From Weeksella virosa DSM 16922 (lineage in GTDB: Bacteria > Bacteroidota > Bacteroidia > Flavobacteriales > Weeksellaceae): DNA of 64,000 bases. The notes beneath the pieces were generated by a model. That model was not told the origin of the DNA and did not search any database. It worked only from the letters and a program-made list of their open reading frames with translations. Each line of letters opens with the position of its first letter. Positions within the stretch are counted from its first letter, which is position 1. The stretch lies in contig NC_015144.1 of the NCBI RefSeq assembly GCF_000189415.1, positions 563,501 through 627,500 on the forward strand. Direction: 5' to 3'. Below are positions 1 through 10,612 of this stretch, piece after piece. A program made the position numbers and the translations under genes.

Positions 1-2
1 GA

Positions 3-761
3 GAAGATTTGTATTATCGATTAAACACCGTTCAGGTCGATATGCCTCCTCTGCGAGAACGGAAAGAAGATATTGTCTTACTGTTCAGAAAATTCGCTTC
101 AGATTTTGCTCTAAAATACAGAATGCCTCATCTAGAACTTTCTCCAGAAGCAGCAAATTATATTACCAATTATTATTGGCCAGGAAATATTCGACAGTTG
201 AGAAATTTTGCAGAACAAGTTTCGGTGGTAGAAAAAGAACGTGTGCTTTCGCTAGAAAAAACAATGAGCTATTTACCACAAAACACTTTACCAGTTTTGA
301 TGAACCAACAGAAAGAAAGCCAACAAACAGATTTTCGAGAACGAGATTTGCTCTACAAGGTTTTGTTTGATATGAAAAAAGATCTGAATGACTTACGTGC
401 ATTAACCCTGGATCTTATCAACCAAAAAGACAGCAATGGATTTTCGGGTAATACACAAGAACTGATAAACAAAGTTTATCAGAATAACCCGAGCGAAACC
501 TTCAACAATCAATTAGGGATCATAACTTCGCCTTCCCAAAACGAAGTTGAAGCTCATCCGTACGAATATACCGATAGCGACGATTTTTACGAAATTCAGT
601 CGATAGAAGAAGAACCCGTAAATTTATCGATTCAAGACACCGAAAAAGAACTCATCAAATTGGCTTTGGAGAAATACAACGGAAAACGCAAATTAGCTGC
701 TGATGAATTGGGCATTTCTGAGAGGACATTATACCGAAAAATCAAACAATACAACTTATAA
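3..761 (+). CDS. Sigma-54-dependent transcriptional activator, C-terminal part
   Basis: The 5' end lies outside the window; the frame is open from base 3. The visible 253 residues begin in the second half of an AAA+ activator domain: EDLYYRL, then MPPLRERKEDI, then WPGNIRQLRN, all hallmark segments of bacterial enhancer-binding proteins. A poorly conserved linker of about 130 residues follows, and the last 45 or so residues form a Fis-type helix-turn-helix ending in GISERTLYRKIKQYNL. Such proteins use ATP to open promoters bound by RNA polymerase with sigma-54. The receiver or sensor domain and the GAFTGA loop are not visible, so the signal is unknown. The stop overlaps the start of the lptE-like gene (TAATG), so the genes are probably cotranscribed, an arrangement I associate with Bacteroidota. 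Confidence 0.9.
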   Translation, partial: EDLYYRLNTVQVDMPPLRERKEDIVLLFRKFASDFALKYRMPHLELSPEAANYITNYYWPGNIRQLRNFAEQVSVVEKERVLSLEKTMSYLPQNTLPVLMNQQKESQQTDFRERDLLYKVLFDMKKDLNDLRALTLDLINQKDSNGFSGNTQELINKVYQNNPSETFNNQLGIITSPSQNEVEAHPYEYTDSDDFYEIQSIEEEPVNLSIQDTEKELIKLALEKYNGKRKLAADELGISERTLYRKIKQYNL

Positions 762-1279
762 TGATGAAGCAAAAACATTTCCTTTTTGTCGGATTCTGTC
801 TCCTGAGTCTATTACTCAGCGCTTGTTACACTCTTTCGGGATCATCGATTAGCCGAGACTGGGACACTATTTACGTTGCAACCTTCCCCAACCGTGCTCC
901 TTTGCAAAACCCTAATCTCTCGCAAGAATTTACGATAGAATTACAAGATATTTTCAGGAATAGAACCAAACTAAATCTTACCGATAATGAAGATGCCGAC
1001 CTAATTATTGAAGGAGAAATCAACAATTATCAGGTAGCTTCTACCCAAATACAATCGACCACACAAGGCGAACAAGCTGCAAAAAGTAGATTGACAATTG
1101 GGGTTTCTGTACGATATATTAATAATAAGGACGAATCGAAAAGCTTCAATAAATCTTATTCTGATTTTGAAGAATTTGACGGCACACAAACACTATCTGA
1201 GGTAGAAGACGCTCTTGTTCCCGAAATTGTAAACCGTTTGAAGCAACAAATTTTTAACGATATTGCAATGGATTGGTAA
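761..1279 (+). CDS. lptE: LptE-like LPS-assembly lipoprotein
   Basis: This 172-residue protein has a signal peptide with a lipobox (LLLSAC, Cys at about 22), so it should be an outer-membrane lipoprotein. Size, the YTLSGSSI start of the mature part and its place between a sigma-54 activator and secG fit the Bacteroidota LptE family, which plugs the LptD barrel and helps insert lipopolysaccharide in the outer membrane. The stretch around DLIIEGEINNYQV resembles the conserved core of that family. Overlaps of one base with both neighbours (TAATG) suggest translational coupling. Sequence conservation in this family is low, so the name rests partly on context. Confidence 0.8.
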   Translation: MMKQKHFLFVGFCLLSLLLSACYTLSGSSISRDWDTIYVATFPNRAPLQNPNLSQEFTIELQDIFRNRTKLNLTDNEDADLIIEGEINNYQVASTQIQSTTQGEQAAKSRLTIGVSVRYINNKDESKSFNKSYSDFEEFDGTQTLSEVEDALVPEIVNRLKQQIFNDIAMDW

Positions 1280-2289
1280 TGATGGAAACGCGACTTACTT
1301 TTTTATTAAAAAATCCGTTAGAGAGTTCTATTGATGACTTTTCTATGCTAAAAAAAAGTATAGAGAAATATCCATATTTTTATCAAATTAGAGCGATACA
1401 ACTTTATGCACTAAAAAAAGAAAACCATCCTTCGTACGAAGATTTTTTACATCTCACTTCGCTGTATAGCCACAATCGAGCGGAATTGTATCATTATCTC
1501 CATACCCAAAAAAAGGGAGAAGAGCCGAATATTCCGACCGTCGTGAAACCTATTTTGGTTACGAAAGCAATTGCGAGCGAACCGATTGATTTGGTAGAAG
1601 AAATCGAGGATGAGGAAATCATCGAACCGAATACATTAGAAAATATTATAGAAAATGTTGTGCACCCTACCGAAAAACAAGAAGATGGCAAAGAATTAGC
1701 AGAACCTCACCCGAAAGAAATAATTTCTCCAGAAGAAGAGTTTGTAGACAAAATAAAAGAAGAAACACAGCCCAGCGAATCGGTCGGAACGGAAAATAAA
1801 GCGTTTGAAAACACAACCTCAGAAATAGTTGCGAATACAGTTGCTGAACAAAACATCAATCATCCTAGCAAAAAAAGTGAAAAAGCAACACAGACTGATG
1901 AAATGGCTTCGACATCTTTGGTCACCGAAAAGCATACTTTCTCTGATTGGTTAAAAATGGGGTCGACAAAAACAGAAAAAAAGGAAGAAGAAAAAGCAAC
2001 AACAGCACAAAAAGAAAAACTAAAAATAATAGATACTTTTTTACAGAATGCTCCGCGAATCTTACCACTCGATAAAGATTTTAGCAGTAATACTCCTAAA
2101 ACCCCACAAGAAGAACCACAAGAATTTTCTGAGTTGATGACGGAAACTTTGGCACAAATCTACACCGATCAACATAAATACGACAAAGCAATTCGAGCTT
2201 ATAAAATTTTATGTTTGAAATATCCAAAAAAAAATGCTTACTTTGCAGACCGAATTCAAGAAATTGAAAATTTAAAAAATAAAAAATAA
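1279..2289 (+). CDS. Acidic-linker protein with C-terminal TPR-like segment
   Basis: Function not recognised. The start is placed at the ATG overlapping the lptE stop (TAATGATG), the same junction as the previous gene pair; a TTG six bases earlier is less likely. Three parts are visible: an N-terminal helical part of about 90 residues, a long low-complexity linker rich in Glu, Lys, Thr and Pro (roughly 95-235), and a C-terminal part with one TPR-like helix pair (TLAQIYTDQHKYDKAIRAY then ILCLKYPKKNAYF). No signal peptide or membrane segment is evident, so it is probably cytoplasmic. It sits between lptE and secG, both envelope functions, and is likely in the same transcript. A scaffolding role would be pure guesswork. 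Confidence 0.75.
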   Translation: MMETRLTFLLKNPLESSIDDFSMLKKSIEKYPYFYQIRAIQLYALKKENHPSYEDFLHLTSLYSHNRAELYHYLHTQKKGEEPNIPTVVKPILVTKAIASEPIDLVEEIEDEEIIEPNTLENIIENVVHPTEKQEDGKELAEPHPKEIISPEEEFVDKIKEETQPSESVGTENKAFENTTSEIVANTVAEQNINHPSKKSEKATQTDEMASTSLVTEKHTFSDWLKMGSTKTEKKEEEKATTAQKEKLKIIDTFLQNAPRILPLDKDFSSNTPKTPQEEPQEFSELMTETLAQIYTDQHKYDKAIRAYKILCLKYPKKNAYFADRIQEIENLKNKK

Positions 2290-2298
2290 CATACGACA

Positions 2299-2652
2299 AT
2301 GGGTACATTTCAATTATTTATGGTGATTATTATTGCCTTATGCGTCATCCTTACGTTAATCGTTTTGTCTCAAAGCCCAAAAGGAGGCGGTTTATCCTCT
2401 ACATTTGGAGGCAGTAGCGGAGGACAAATGTTTGGAGTACAACGTACGAATAACTTTTTGGACAATGCAACCTGGACTTTTGCTGCATTGATTACGGTGC
2501 TAATTATTGCTGCGAATGTTTTGCAAGAAAACCCCAATGCACGCCCTAGATTGAAACAAACTCCACAAACGCAGGCTCCTGCATCACCAAATATGCCGAT
2601 ACAGCAAGATACCACAACTGCACCAAATTCGGAGGCCGAACCATCGAAATAA
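2299..2652 (+). CDS. secG: Preprotein translocase subunit SecG
   Basis: The 117-residue protein has two hydrophobic segments (about 5-22 and 50-70) around the conserved loop QSPKGGGLSSTFGG, the signature of SecG. SecG is the small subunit of the SecYEG channel in the inner membrane and stimulates SecA-driven export. The tail after residue 75 is Pro, Gln and Thr rich and not conserved, as is common in this phylum. It is the last gene before a strong hairpin terminator, so the transcript from the sigma-54 activator gene probably ends here. Confidence 0.93.
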   Translation: MGTFQLFMVIIIALCVILTLIVLSQSPKGGGLSSTFGGSSGGQMFGVQRTNNFLDNATWTFAALITVLIIAANVLQENPNARPRLKQTPQTQAPASPNMPIQQDTTTAPNSEAEPSK

Positions 2653-2676
2653 TAATAAAATAAATATTTTCTTGTA

Positions 2677-2704
2677 AAAAGTCTTAAGCAATTAAGACTT
2701 TTTT
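2677..2704 (+). terminator. Intrinsic terminator after secG
   Basis: A perfect 11-bp stem (2677-2687 with 2692-2702), GCAA loop, followed by a T-run. It ends the activator-lptE-secG transcript just upstream of the protease gene. Confidence 0.85.
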
Positions 2705-2735
2705 GTATTTTTATAGAAAATTTAACGCAATAATT

Positions 2736-5000
2736 ATGAAGAAAAGATTTATTCTATTTTCAATGTTAGGACTTTTAATGTCGGGAGTAACCTATGCTCA
2801 ACAGAATCATTGGAAATCAGTAAATGAAGCTCAATTTAGAGGGGTAGAATTAGTAGAAAGACTTTCTACACCTTCAGAATACAAGTTATTCTCTTTGAAT
2901 ACAGATAATCTATTAAGCGAGCTACAGACTATCCATGGTAAAAATATTAACAAAATTATCAGCTTACCAAATGAAGATGGCACTTTTACCCAATACAATG
3001 TACGAGAAGCCTCTATCATGCATCCTGACTTACAGGCGAAACATCAAAATATTCGATCTTATTCAGGAAAATCAATAGATGGGCAAGCAAATATTCGTTT
3101 TAGCTATTCACCATACTTTGGGTTAAGTGCAATTATTTTCCGTGCGAATGGAACAACATCGTACCTCGATGCCTATACAGCAGATTTAAACACCTATATT
3201 ACTTACGAGAGATCTACGATAGAAAATAAATTAACTGATTTTACTTGTCATGCGGATCATGATTTTGAAAATCAAATCATCGAACAATCTATCGCAAACG
3301 CACAAAACCGTGATATGACCGTTGTAGATGGTAAATTACGAAAATATCGTTTAGCTTTAGCTTCTACCATTGAGTATTCTGCATTTCATATTGGGCGAGC
3401 AAACGCACAAAATGAATCGACAGCAGTAAAAAAAGAAGTAGTACTAGCCGCAATGAATGTAGCTATGACTCGTGTAAACGGTATATATGAAAATGAAGTA
3501 GGTGTAACAATGGAACTTATCCCGAATAACACAGACATTATTTTTATCGACTCTGACAACTATACCAATAATAACGGATACACAATGTTAAGTGAAAACC
3601 AAACAACTATTGATCAAGTTATTGGTAAAGACAATTATGACATTGGACACGTTTTCTCAACTGGAGGTGGTGGTATCGCTAGACTACAGAGCCCTTGTAA
3701 TGATGGTGTAAAAGCAATGGGTGTTACTGGCTTAGGCGCTCCTGTAAATGACGCATTCTATGTAGACTTCGTAGCACACGAAATGGGACATCAATATGGA
3801 GCTCCTCACACATTCAACAACTCTTGTAGTGGGAACAGATCAGGAGGTACTTCTGTTGAGCCAGGAAGTGGAAGCACAATTATGGCATATGCAGGTATTT
3901 GCCCACCGAACGTACAAAGAAATAGTGACCCATATTTCCATACAGTGAGTGTATCGAATATTTATAATTTTATTAGAAATGGAGGCACATGTTCTGTTGA
4001 CACAAACACTAACAACTCTGCTCCTACTATTTCTTCTGATAAATCAATGTACTTTATTCCTCATTCAACAGCTTTTGTATTAAATGCTACAGCTGAGGAT
4101 GCGGATGGCGACTCATTAACATATAACTGGGAACAAACTGATGCACAGATATCAACTCAACCACCATTATCTACAAGCACTTCAGGACCAAATTTCCGTT
4201 CACTACCCCCTGAAGAAGTTTCATACCGTTATTTCCCGAACCTAAAAAGCATTGTAGACGGAAAGTTAGTATTCACATCAAACCCTGATTCTAGTAGACA
4301 AAACAGTTGGGAAGTTATTGCTTCTGTAAAAAGAGATTACAATTTCTCTTTATTAGTAAGAGACAATAATCCTATTGGCGGACAAACAGCACGTAAAAAC
4401 TTTTTAGTTAGAGTACAAGATGTAGGACCATTTAAAGTTACCTCACAAGCCACTGCAGAAGTTTGGGATGCACAAGAAAACCCACAAGCAACCATCACAT
4501 GGGACGTTGCAGGAACAGATGCTAACAGTATCAACGCTACAGAGGTTGACATCTTCTTATCATTAGATGGTGGGAAAACTTTCGACAAAGAAATTGCTAA
4601 AAATGTACCAAACACCGGAAGCTATACATTCAATATTCCTGCAGGATCTGATACCACAAAAGCAAGAATAATGGTAAAAGCTTCTGACAATATCTTCTTA
4701 GCAGTAAACAGTGCGAACTTTACCATCAAAAATGCTTCAATGGGTGTGAACGATGCGTCTTTACAAAAATCAACGCACATAAGCCCTAACCCATCGAATG
4801 GAGTATTTGAGGTAAAAACAGCTAAAAACGCTAAGTTAGTAAGTGTAGAAATTCACGATGCAACAGGACGCAAGGTTTTCGAAAACTTGAATCCTAAAAA
4901 CATTCGTTTTGATGTTACGAAATTAACAAACGGAGTTTACTTAGTAACCGTGAAAACGGACAAAGGAACCGAAACACAAAAACTAATCATCAAAAAATAA
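2736..5000 (+). CDS. Secreted reprolysin-like zinc metallopeptidase with T9SS sorting domain
   Basis: The start is taken at the ATG giving MKKRFILFSMLGLLM, a clear signal peptide ending near TYAQQ; an upstream in-frame TTG would only add a non-signal extension from promoter-like DNA. The catalytic domain carries the metzincin zinc motif HEMGHQYGAPH, followed after about 40 residues by a Met-turn (IMAYAGIC). After it come Ig/cadherin-like beta domains (DADGDSLTYNW region). The last 80 or so residues form a type A T9SS sorting domain (ISPNPSNGVFEV to TQKLIIKK), which directs outer-membrane crossing by the type IX system and surface anchoring or release. The gene stands alone between two strong terminators. 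The substrate is unknown; degradation of host or environmental protein is inference. Confidence 0.92.
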   Translation: MKKRFILFSMLGLLMSGVTYAQQNHWKSVNEAQFRGVELVERLSTPSEYKLFSLNTDNLLSELQTIHGKNINKIISLPNEDGTFTQYNVREASIMHPDLQAKHQNIRSYSGKSIDGQANIRFSYSPYFGLSAIIFRANGTTSYLDAYTADLNTYITYERSTIENKLTDFTCHADHDFENQIIEQSIANAQNRDMTVVDGKLRKYRLALASTIEYSAFHIGRANAQNESTAVKKEVVLAAMNVAMTRVNGIYENEVGVTMELIPNNTDIIFIDSDNYTNNNGYTMLSENQTTIDQVIGKDNYDIGHVFSTGGGGIARLQSPCNDGVKAMGVTGLGAPVNDAFYVDFVAHEMGHQYGAPHTFNNSCSGNRSGGTSVEPGSGSTIMAYAGICPPNVQRNSDPYFHTVSVSNIYNFIRNGGTCSVDTNTNNSAPTISSDKSMYFIPHSTAFVLNATAEDADGDSLTYNWEQTDAQISTQPPLSTSTSGPNFRSLPPEEVSYRYFPNLKSIVDGKLVFTSNPDSSRQNSWEVIASVKRDYNFSLLVRDNNPIGGQTARKNFLVRVQDVGPFKVTSQATAEVWDAQENPQATITWDVAGTDANSINATEVDIFLSLDGGKTFDKEIAKNVPNTGSYTFNIPAGSDTTKARIMVKASDNIFLAVNSANFTIKNASMGVNDASLQKSTHISPNPSNGVFEVKTAKNAKLVSVEIHDATGRKVFENLNPKNIRFDVTKLTNGVYLVTVKTDKGTETQKLIIKK

Positions 5001-5019
5001 ACTCGTACGTTTATAAAAT

Positions 5020-5055
5020 AAAAATGCCATGTTGTCAGACAACATGGCATTTTTT
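5020..5055 (+). terminator. Intrinsic terminator after the metalloprotease gene
   Basis: A 16-bp perfect stem (5020-5035 with 5039-5054), three-base loop and T-rich 3' arm, 20 bases after the stop codon. Confidence 0.9.
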
Positions 5056-5091
5056 ATCCTTAACATTTTCAAAATGTCAGTAAATATCCAA

Positions 5092-5107
5092 TGGCACACT
5101 TTTCGAA
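5092..5107 (+). promoter_or_regulatory. Candidate sigma-54-like promoter upstream of groES
   Basis: TGGCAC followed in correct register by TTTCGAA resembles the -24/-12 pattern TGGCAC-N5-TTGCA. The GG of the -24 box is exact; the -12 GC is GA here. It lies about 40 bases upstream of the groES start. No CIRCE inverted repeat is present. This is a weak match read by eye. Confidence 0.3.
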
Positions 5108-5148
5108 ATAGAATAGACTGAAATAAAAAAACAGAAAAACATTAAGAT

Positions 5149-5427
5149 ATGTCACAATTAAACATTAAACCATTAGCAGATCGTGTGGTTATTGAGCCAT
5201 CACCTGCAGAAACGAAAACAGCATCAGGTATTATCATCCCAGATTCAGCAAAAGAAAAACCGCAAGAAGGAACTGTCGTTGCCGTTGGAAATGGGAAAAA
5301 AGACGAACAAATGACTGTTGCTGTAGGAGACAAAGTTTTATATGGTAAGTATTCAGGCACGGAACTAAAATTAGATGGCAAAGATTATCTAATCATGCGT
5401 GAAGCAGATATTTTAGCGATCATCTAA
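5149..5427 (+). CDS. groES: Co-chaperonin GroES
   Basis: This 92-residue protein matches GroES over its length: [12 protein letters not shown] at the start, the mobile-loop region with SGIIIP (residues 23-32), and the ending [13 protein letters not shown]. GroES caps the GroEL ring and encloses folding clients in the cytoplasm. It is followed after 100 bases by groEL, the usual operon order. Confidence 0.97.
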   Translation: MSQLNIKPLADRVVIEPSPAETKTASGIIIPDSAKEKPQEGTVVAVGNGKKDEQMTVAVGDKVLYGKYSGTELKLDGKDYLIMREADILAII

Positions 5428-5524
5428 TCCAAACATATCCTAAAAAAAGAATAACTAAATTACTAAACAACTATACAGAATCTTTCTATTCGTAACAACC
5501 GATTCTTGTATAAAAAACAACTAA

Positions 5525-7156
<1,632 letters not shown>

Positions 7157-7180
7157 TACATCCTCATCCTAATAATAACA

Positions 7181-7211
7181 AAAAAAGCCATTCTGCGGAA
7201 TGGCTTTTTTG
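7181..7211 (+). terminator. Intrinsic terminator after groEL
   Basis: A 13-bp stem (7181-7193 with 7198-7210), TGCG loop and T-run. Confidence 0.9.
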
Positions 7212-7293
7212 TTTTTGATATAGTCTGATAATCAGATACGCAAACAATCATTCCTAAAATAAGAATAGGTAACAAAAAACATAAGCAAAAGCC

Positions 7294-7324
7294 TTTACAT
7301 TCATCTGAATTTGACGTAAATTTG
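7294..7324 (+). promoter_or_regulatory. Candidate Bacteroidota promoter for mqo
   Basis: TAAATTTG at 7317-7324 matches the -7 consensus TAnnTTTG; a weak TTT stands in for the -33 TTG at 7294-7296. It lies 20 bases before the chosen ATG, predicting a short leader. Confidence 0.5.
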
Positions 7325-7344
7325 TGCAAAATTTTTTTATAAAA

Positions 7345-8814
7345 ATGGAAAAGCAACCTCAAGAAGTTGTTCTTATAGGCGGTGGTATCATGAGTGCTAC
7401 ACTGAGTATACTTCTGAAAAAACTCAACCCCTCTATCAAAATTTCGGTTTTCGAGAAATTAGATAAACTAGGATTCGAAAGTTCAGAAGCTTTTAACAAT
7501 GCAGGGACGGGACACTCGGCTTTCTGCGAGCTCAATTATACACCTCAAGCAAACGATGGTAGTATCGATATTTCGAAAGCAATTGATATCGCTAAACAAT
7601 TCGAAATTTCAAAAGAATTTTGGTCGTATTTAGTCGAACATAATTACATTCCTTCTCCCGAAAACTTTATCCGTAAAACACCTCATATGTCTTTTGTATG
7701 GGGAGAAAAAGATGTAAATTTTTTACGATCAAGACATAAAGCACTCACCAAACATCCACTGTTTAGTGAGATGGAATATAGTGAAGATATAAACACACTA
7801 GCACAATGGGCACCGCTTATTATGGCAAATCGTAAAGACTCCAAAGACATTGCCGCAACTCATATGAGTTTAGGAACTGATGTCAACTTTGGAGAATTAA
7901 CCCGATTTATTTTTAATAGCTTGGTAGAAAAGGGAGAAATCGTGCTAAAGACAAGCCATGAAGTAAAAGACATTACAAGAACCAATCAAAACAATTGGGA
8001 AATAAGGGTTAAAGATTTGGTTTCTGGACATAAAAAAAATGTCAATGCTGATTTTGTATTTATTGGTGCTGGTGGTGGCGCAATTCTTTTGTTACAAAAA
8101 TCTGGAATCCCAGAAGCTAAAAAATACGGAGGATTCCCAGTTGGTGGTCAATGGTTAATTTGCCAAAACGAAAGCATCATCGAGCAACATCAAGCTAAAG
8201 TGTACGGAAAAGCAAAAATTGGTGCACCACCGATGTCTGTCCCGCACCTGGATACGCGTGTTATCAATGGTAAAAAATCTTTACTATTTGGTCCCTTTGC
8301 TACATTTTCTACCAAATTTCTTAAACACGGTTCGCCAGTCGATCTATTCAAATCTGTTAACACCAACAATGTAGGTTTTCTATTGAATTGTGCGTGGAGC
8401 AATATGGATCTGACAAAATATCTAGTCCAACAAGTAATGTTATCGAAAGCTCAGAAAATAAAGTCTCTACAAGACTATTTCCCTGACGCGAAAATTGATG
8501 ATTGGTACGAGCAAACAGCCGGCCAACGTGTACAAGTTATCGAAAAACAAAACTCGAAAGGAGTGTTGAAATTTGGTACTGAGATTGTTACTTCTCAAGA
8601 CGGTAGTATTGCTGCCTTACTTGGAGCTTCTCCTGGTGCATCTACGTCGGTTTCTGCAATGATCAATGTACTGAAGACTTGTTTCCCTGAATTGATGAAT
8701 TCTACCTGGAAAGATCGAATAAAAGAAATGATTCCATCTTTTGGAGAAGATTTTAATAACCCAGAAGTAGTAGAGAAAAGCCGTGCGAGAACGAGCACTT
8801 TATTGAAATTATAA
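7345..8814 (+). CDS. mqo: Malate:quinone oxidoreductase
   Basis: An FAD-dependent, membrane-associated enzyme that oxidises malate to oxaloacetate and passes electrons to quinone in the TCA cycle. The chosen ATG gives MEKQPQEVVLIGGG, placing the dinucleotide-binding GGGIMSAT at residues 12-19; an upstream in-frame TTG overlaps the promoter -7 box. Family hallmarks visible are FNNAGTGHSAFCELNYTP, the central FIGAGGGAI and the C-terminal LGASPGASTSV. Length of about 489 residues is normal. The gene is monocistronic, with its own promoter and terminators. Confidence 0.95.
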   Translation: MEKQPQEVVLIGGGIMSATLSILLKKLNPSIKISVFEKLDKLGFESSEAFNNAGTGHSAFCELNYTPQANDGSIDISKAIDIAKQFEISKEFWSYLVEHNYIPSPENFIRKTPHMSFVWGEKDVNFLRSRHKALTKHPLFSEMEYSEDINTLAQWAPLIMANRKDSKDIAATHMSLGTDVNFGELTRFIFNSLVEKGEIVLKTSHEVKDITRTNQNNWEIRVKDLVSGHKKNVNADFVFIGAGGGAILLLQKSGIPEAKKYGGFPVGGQWLICQNESIIEQHQAKVYGKAKIGAPPMSVPHLDTRVINGKKSLLFGPFATFSTKFLKHGSPVDLFKSVNTNNVGFLLNCAWSNMDLTKYLVQQVMLSKAQKIKSLQDYFPDAKIDDWYEQTAGQRVQVIEKQNSKGVLKFGTEIVTSQDGSIAALLGASPGASTSVSAMINVLKTCFPELMNSTWKDRIKEMIPSFGEDFNNPEVVEKSRARTSTLLKL

Positions 8815-8820
8815 AAATAC

Positions 8821-8858
8821 AAAACAAGGTTACTGTTTTTACAAACGCCTTGTTTTTT
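8821..8858 (+). terminator. Terminator after mqo
   Basis: Inverted repeat AAAACAAGG / CCTTGTTTT (8821-8829 with 8848-8856), an 18-base loop and a T-run. Confidence 0.65.
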
Positions 8859-8869
8859 ATCATCCTATA

Positions 8870-8899
8870 AAAAAAGCTTCCTAATTAGGAAGCTTTTTT
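8870..8899. terminator. Bidirectional terminator between mqo and the rlpA-like gene
   Basis: A 30-base perfect palindrome centred between 8884 and 8885, with A-run on the left and T-run on the right, between convergent genes. It can stop transcription from both sides. Confidence 0.85.
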
Positions 8900-8918
8900 C
8901 TATTTTGTAAACGTAGTA

Positions 8919-9446
8919 TTAATTGTCCAATACTTCGTATTCCACTTGCATTACCCCAGAGCTCGTTTTACCAATTTCACTAAAAGCAGCCTTACTCAGG
9001 TCCAATACTCTTGATTTGATGAATGGTCCCCTATCGTTGATTTCAACAACCACAGATTTTCCATTCTTGATATTAGTTACTCGAACTTTGGTGCCAAAAG
9101 GTAATGTTTTGTGTGCAGCAGTTAATTCATTTTTATCATAAATTTTACCACTTGCAGTTTTTCTTCCATGGAATTTATCTCCATACCAAGATACAATACC
9201 TGTTGCAACTTCTGAAGATTTTTCTACAATCTCTTCTAATTCTTTGTCGATTGTCTCTGCTCCTTCTCCTATTGTATCATTCTCAACCTCTACATAATTT
9301 ACAAATTGTTTTTGGCTAGTTGGCACAATAGTTGTTTTTAAAACTTCTTGTAGAACGGACTCATCCTCTACTTTTATTCTACCATCAGCATTCGCTATTG
9401 GAAATATGGTCAGCATCAATAACATTGAAAAAATGCTTTTCTTCAT
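8919..9446 (-). CDS. RlpA-like double-psi beta-barrel protein (septal ring lytic transglycosylase family)
   Basis: The 175-residue protein begins with a signal peptide (MKKSIFSMLLMLTIFPIANA). After an acidic linker, the C-terminal 95 residues form a RlpA-like double-psi beta-barrel: GIVSWYGDKFHGRKTASG, then LPFGTKVRVTN, then INDRGPF with the acidic residue used by the fold's active site. RlpA proteins cleave denuded peptidoglycan strands, often at the septum. No SPOR domain or lipobox is seen, so it may be periplasmic and soluble. Monocistronic; a TAAATTTG box lies 30 bases upstream of the start. Confidence 0.85.
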   Translation of the reverse strand: MKKSIFSMLLMLTIFPIANADGRIKVEDESVLQEVLKTTIVPTSQKQFVNYVEVENDTIGEGAETIDKELEEIVEKSSEVATGIVSWYGDKFHGRKTASGKIYDKNELTAAHKTLPFGTKVRVTNIKNGKSVVVEINDRGPFIKSRVLDLSKAAFSEIGKTSSGVMQVEYEVLDN

Positions 9447-9475
9447 CCTTTAGTATTTTCTGATTTTTAACAAGG

Positions 9476-9483
9476 CAAATTTA
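9476..9483 (-). promoter_or_regulatory. Promoter -7 box of the rlpA-like gene
   Basis: TAAATTTG on the minus strand fits TAnnTTTG exactly, 30 bases upstream of the ATG; no convincing -33 TTG. The rest of the 9447-9676 gap shows nothing recognisable. Confidence 0.45.
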
Positions 9484-9676
9484 CAAGTCGTACGGACACA
9501 CTATTTATAATTATTCCAAACAATCGATTGACATTAAATTTTCCCTTTGTATCGTACTAATAGAGCGAGTTTTGATGTGTGTTAAATATGTGTTAACAAA
9601 TATCTTGTTCCTTAATTTTTTTAAGAATTTGACTACTGAAAAATTTAAATCGCTAAATATCAATGTGTTATGTTTT

Positions 9677-10606
9677 CTAAAAATATCGATTTTTGACCTC
9701 TAGCGCTAAAATATCCGAAAACTTTTCAACGGCGTTTTGATTCATATGGTTACTATCGTAAAAATCTAGGGTATCATTGAGCTCTACTAGACCTTGATAA
9801 CTCATATACTCACCATACGAATGCAACAACTTGTCTACGGTAGAATTGTTGGTTTTGGATTCGTATAATTTATTTGTAATCGGAGTTTGTATCAAAAAAA
9901 CCTTACTATTGTGTGCTTTTATAAAAGCTATATTTTCTTTTAGAGCCTGTAATTGATTCTCCCTTAAATTCCATTGCTGTATTTTTTCATCTAACAGTAG
10001 ATTTTTCCGATAAGAAGTTTGCACGAAACCTGTTGGCGAAATATAGGTATCTAAACCTTGCACCAAAGGTTCTGATAAATTCTTATTCATCCCTAAAAAT
10101 TGACGTACCGTAGAAAACCAAAGCGTATTATACGCCAAAAGATTATGAACGTCTAATGCCATTTCTACCGAATTCTTATCTATCTGATTATTACTCAATA
10201 AATCGAGCGAAGATTCCACACCATCAATTTCCAATGTTCCGGCGTAGGCTTCATAGATTACTAATTTTGGTTCGATAATATCGAGGTATTGATGCAACAA
10301 CATTTTTGTATTGATGGGTGTTTGAGAACTGCTCCCAAGATTAAACGCTTTGATGCCATACTTCTCAAATGCACGCGGATCTATCCCACGATAAGCATGA
10401 GAAGAACCAACGATCAACACATCTATACTATCGACAGTTTTAGCATTCTTGGTACGGGTAAAAGTATGTCCGTAACAGCCCATACAGTTCCTCACATTTT
10501 TCGCCATAAAGGGCGGAAAAATAGAACTCCATAAAGGCATCACAATTAAATAAAAAGCTATGGCAAAAAGAGCAAATAAACTAGATTGTATTAAAAATCT
10601 TTTCAT
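9677..10606 (-). CDS. SGNH-like protein paired with the MBOAT acyltransferase
   Basis: A single N-terminal membrane segment (about 5-25) anchors a domain on the outer face of the inner membrane. The nucleophile motif GSSH is at residues 67-70 and the D-x-x-H pair at Asp283/His286, the SGNH/GDSL hydrolase triad. Proteins of this kind (compare AlgJ, AlgX, DltD, PatB) work with membrane MBOAT proteins to move acetyl groups onto exported polysaccharide. The gene lies 6 bases downstream of an MBOAT gene at the end of a glycosyltransferase operon, which supports O-acetylation of the product. The acetyl acceptor is not known. The name of the exact family is uncertain. Confidence 0.75.
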   Translation of the reverse strand: MKRFLIQSSLFALFAIAFYLIVMPLWSSIFPPFMAKNVRNCMGCYGHTFTRTKNAKTVDSIDVLIVGSSHAYRGIDPRAFEKYGIKAFNLGSSSQTPINTKMLLHQYLDIIEPKLVIYEAYAGTLEIDGVESSLDLLSNNQIDKNSVEMALDVHNLLAYNTLWFSTVRQFLGMNKNLSEPLVQGLDTYISPTGFVQTSYRKNLLLDEKIQQWNLRENQLQALKENIAFIKAHNSKVFLIQTPITNKLYESKTNNSTVDKLLHSYGEYMSYQGLVELNDTLDFYDSNHMNQNAVEKFSDILALEVKNRYF

Positions 10607-10612
10607 GACCGA

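Noticed and set aside
2703-2735. In-frame TTG extension of the metalloprotease giving MYFYRKF
   Set aside because: The same TTGTATTTTTA string precedes other genes as promoter-like DNA, and the extension would spoil the signal peptide.
5056-5148. CIRCE element for groES-groEL
   Set aside because: No TTAGCACTC-N9-GAGTGCTAA inverted repeat is present.
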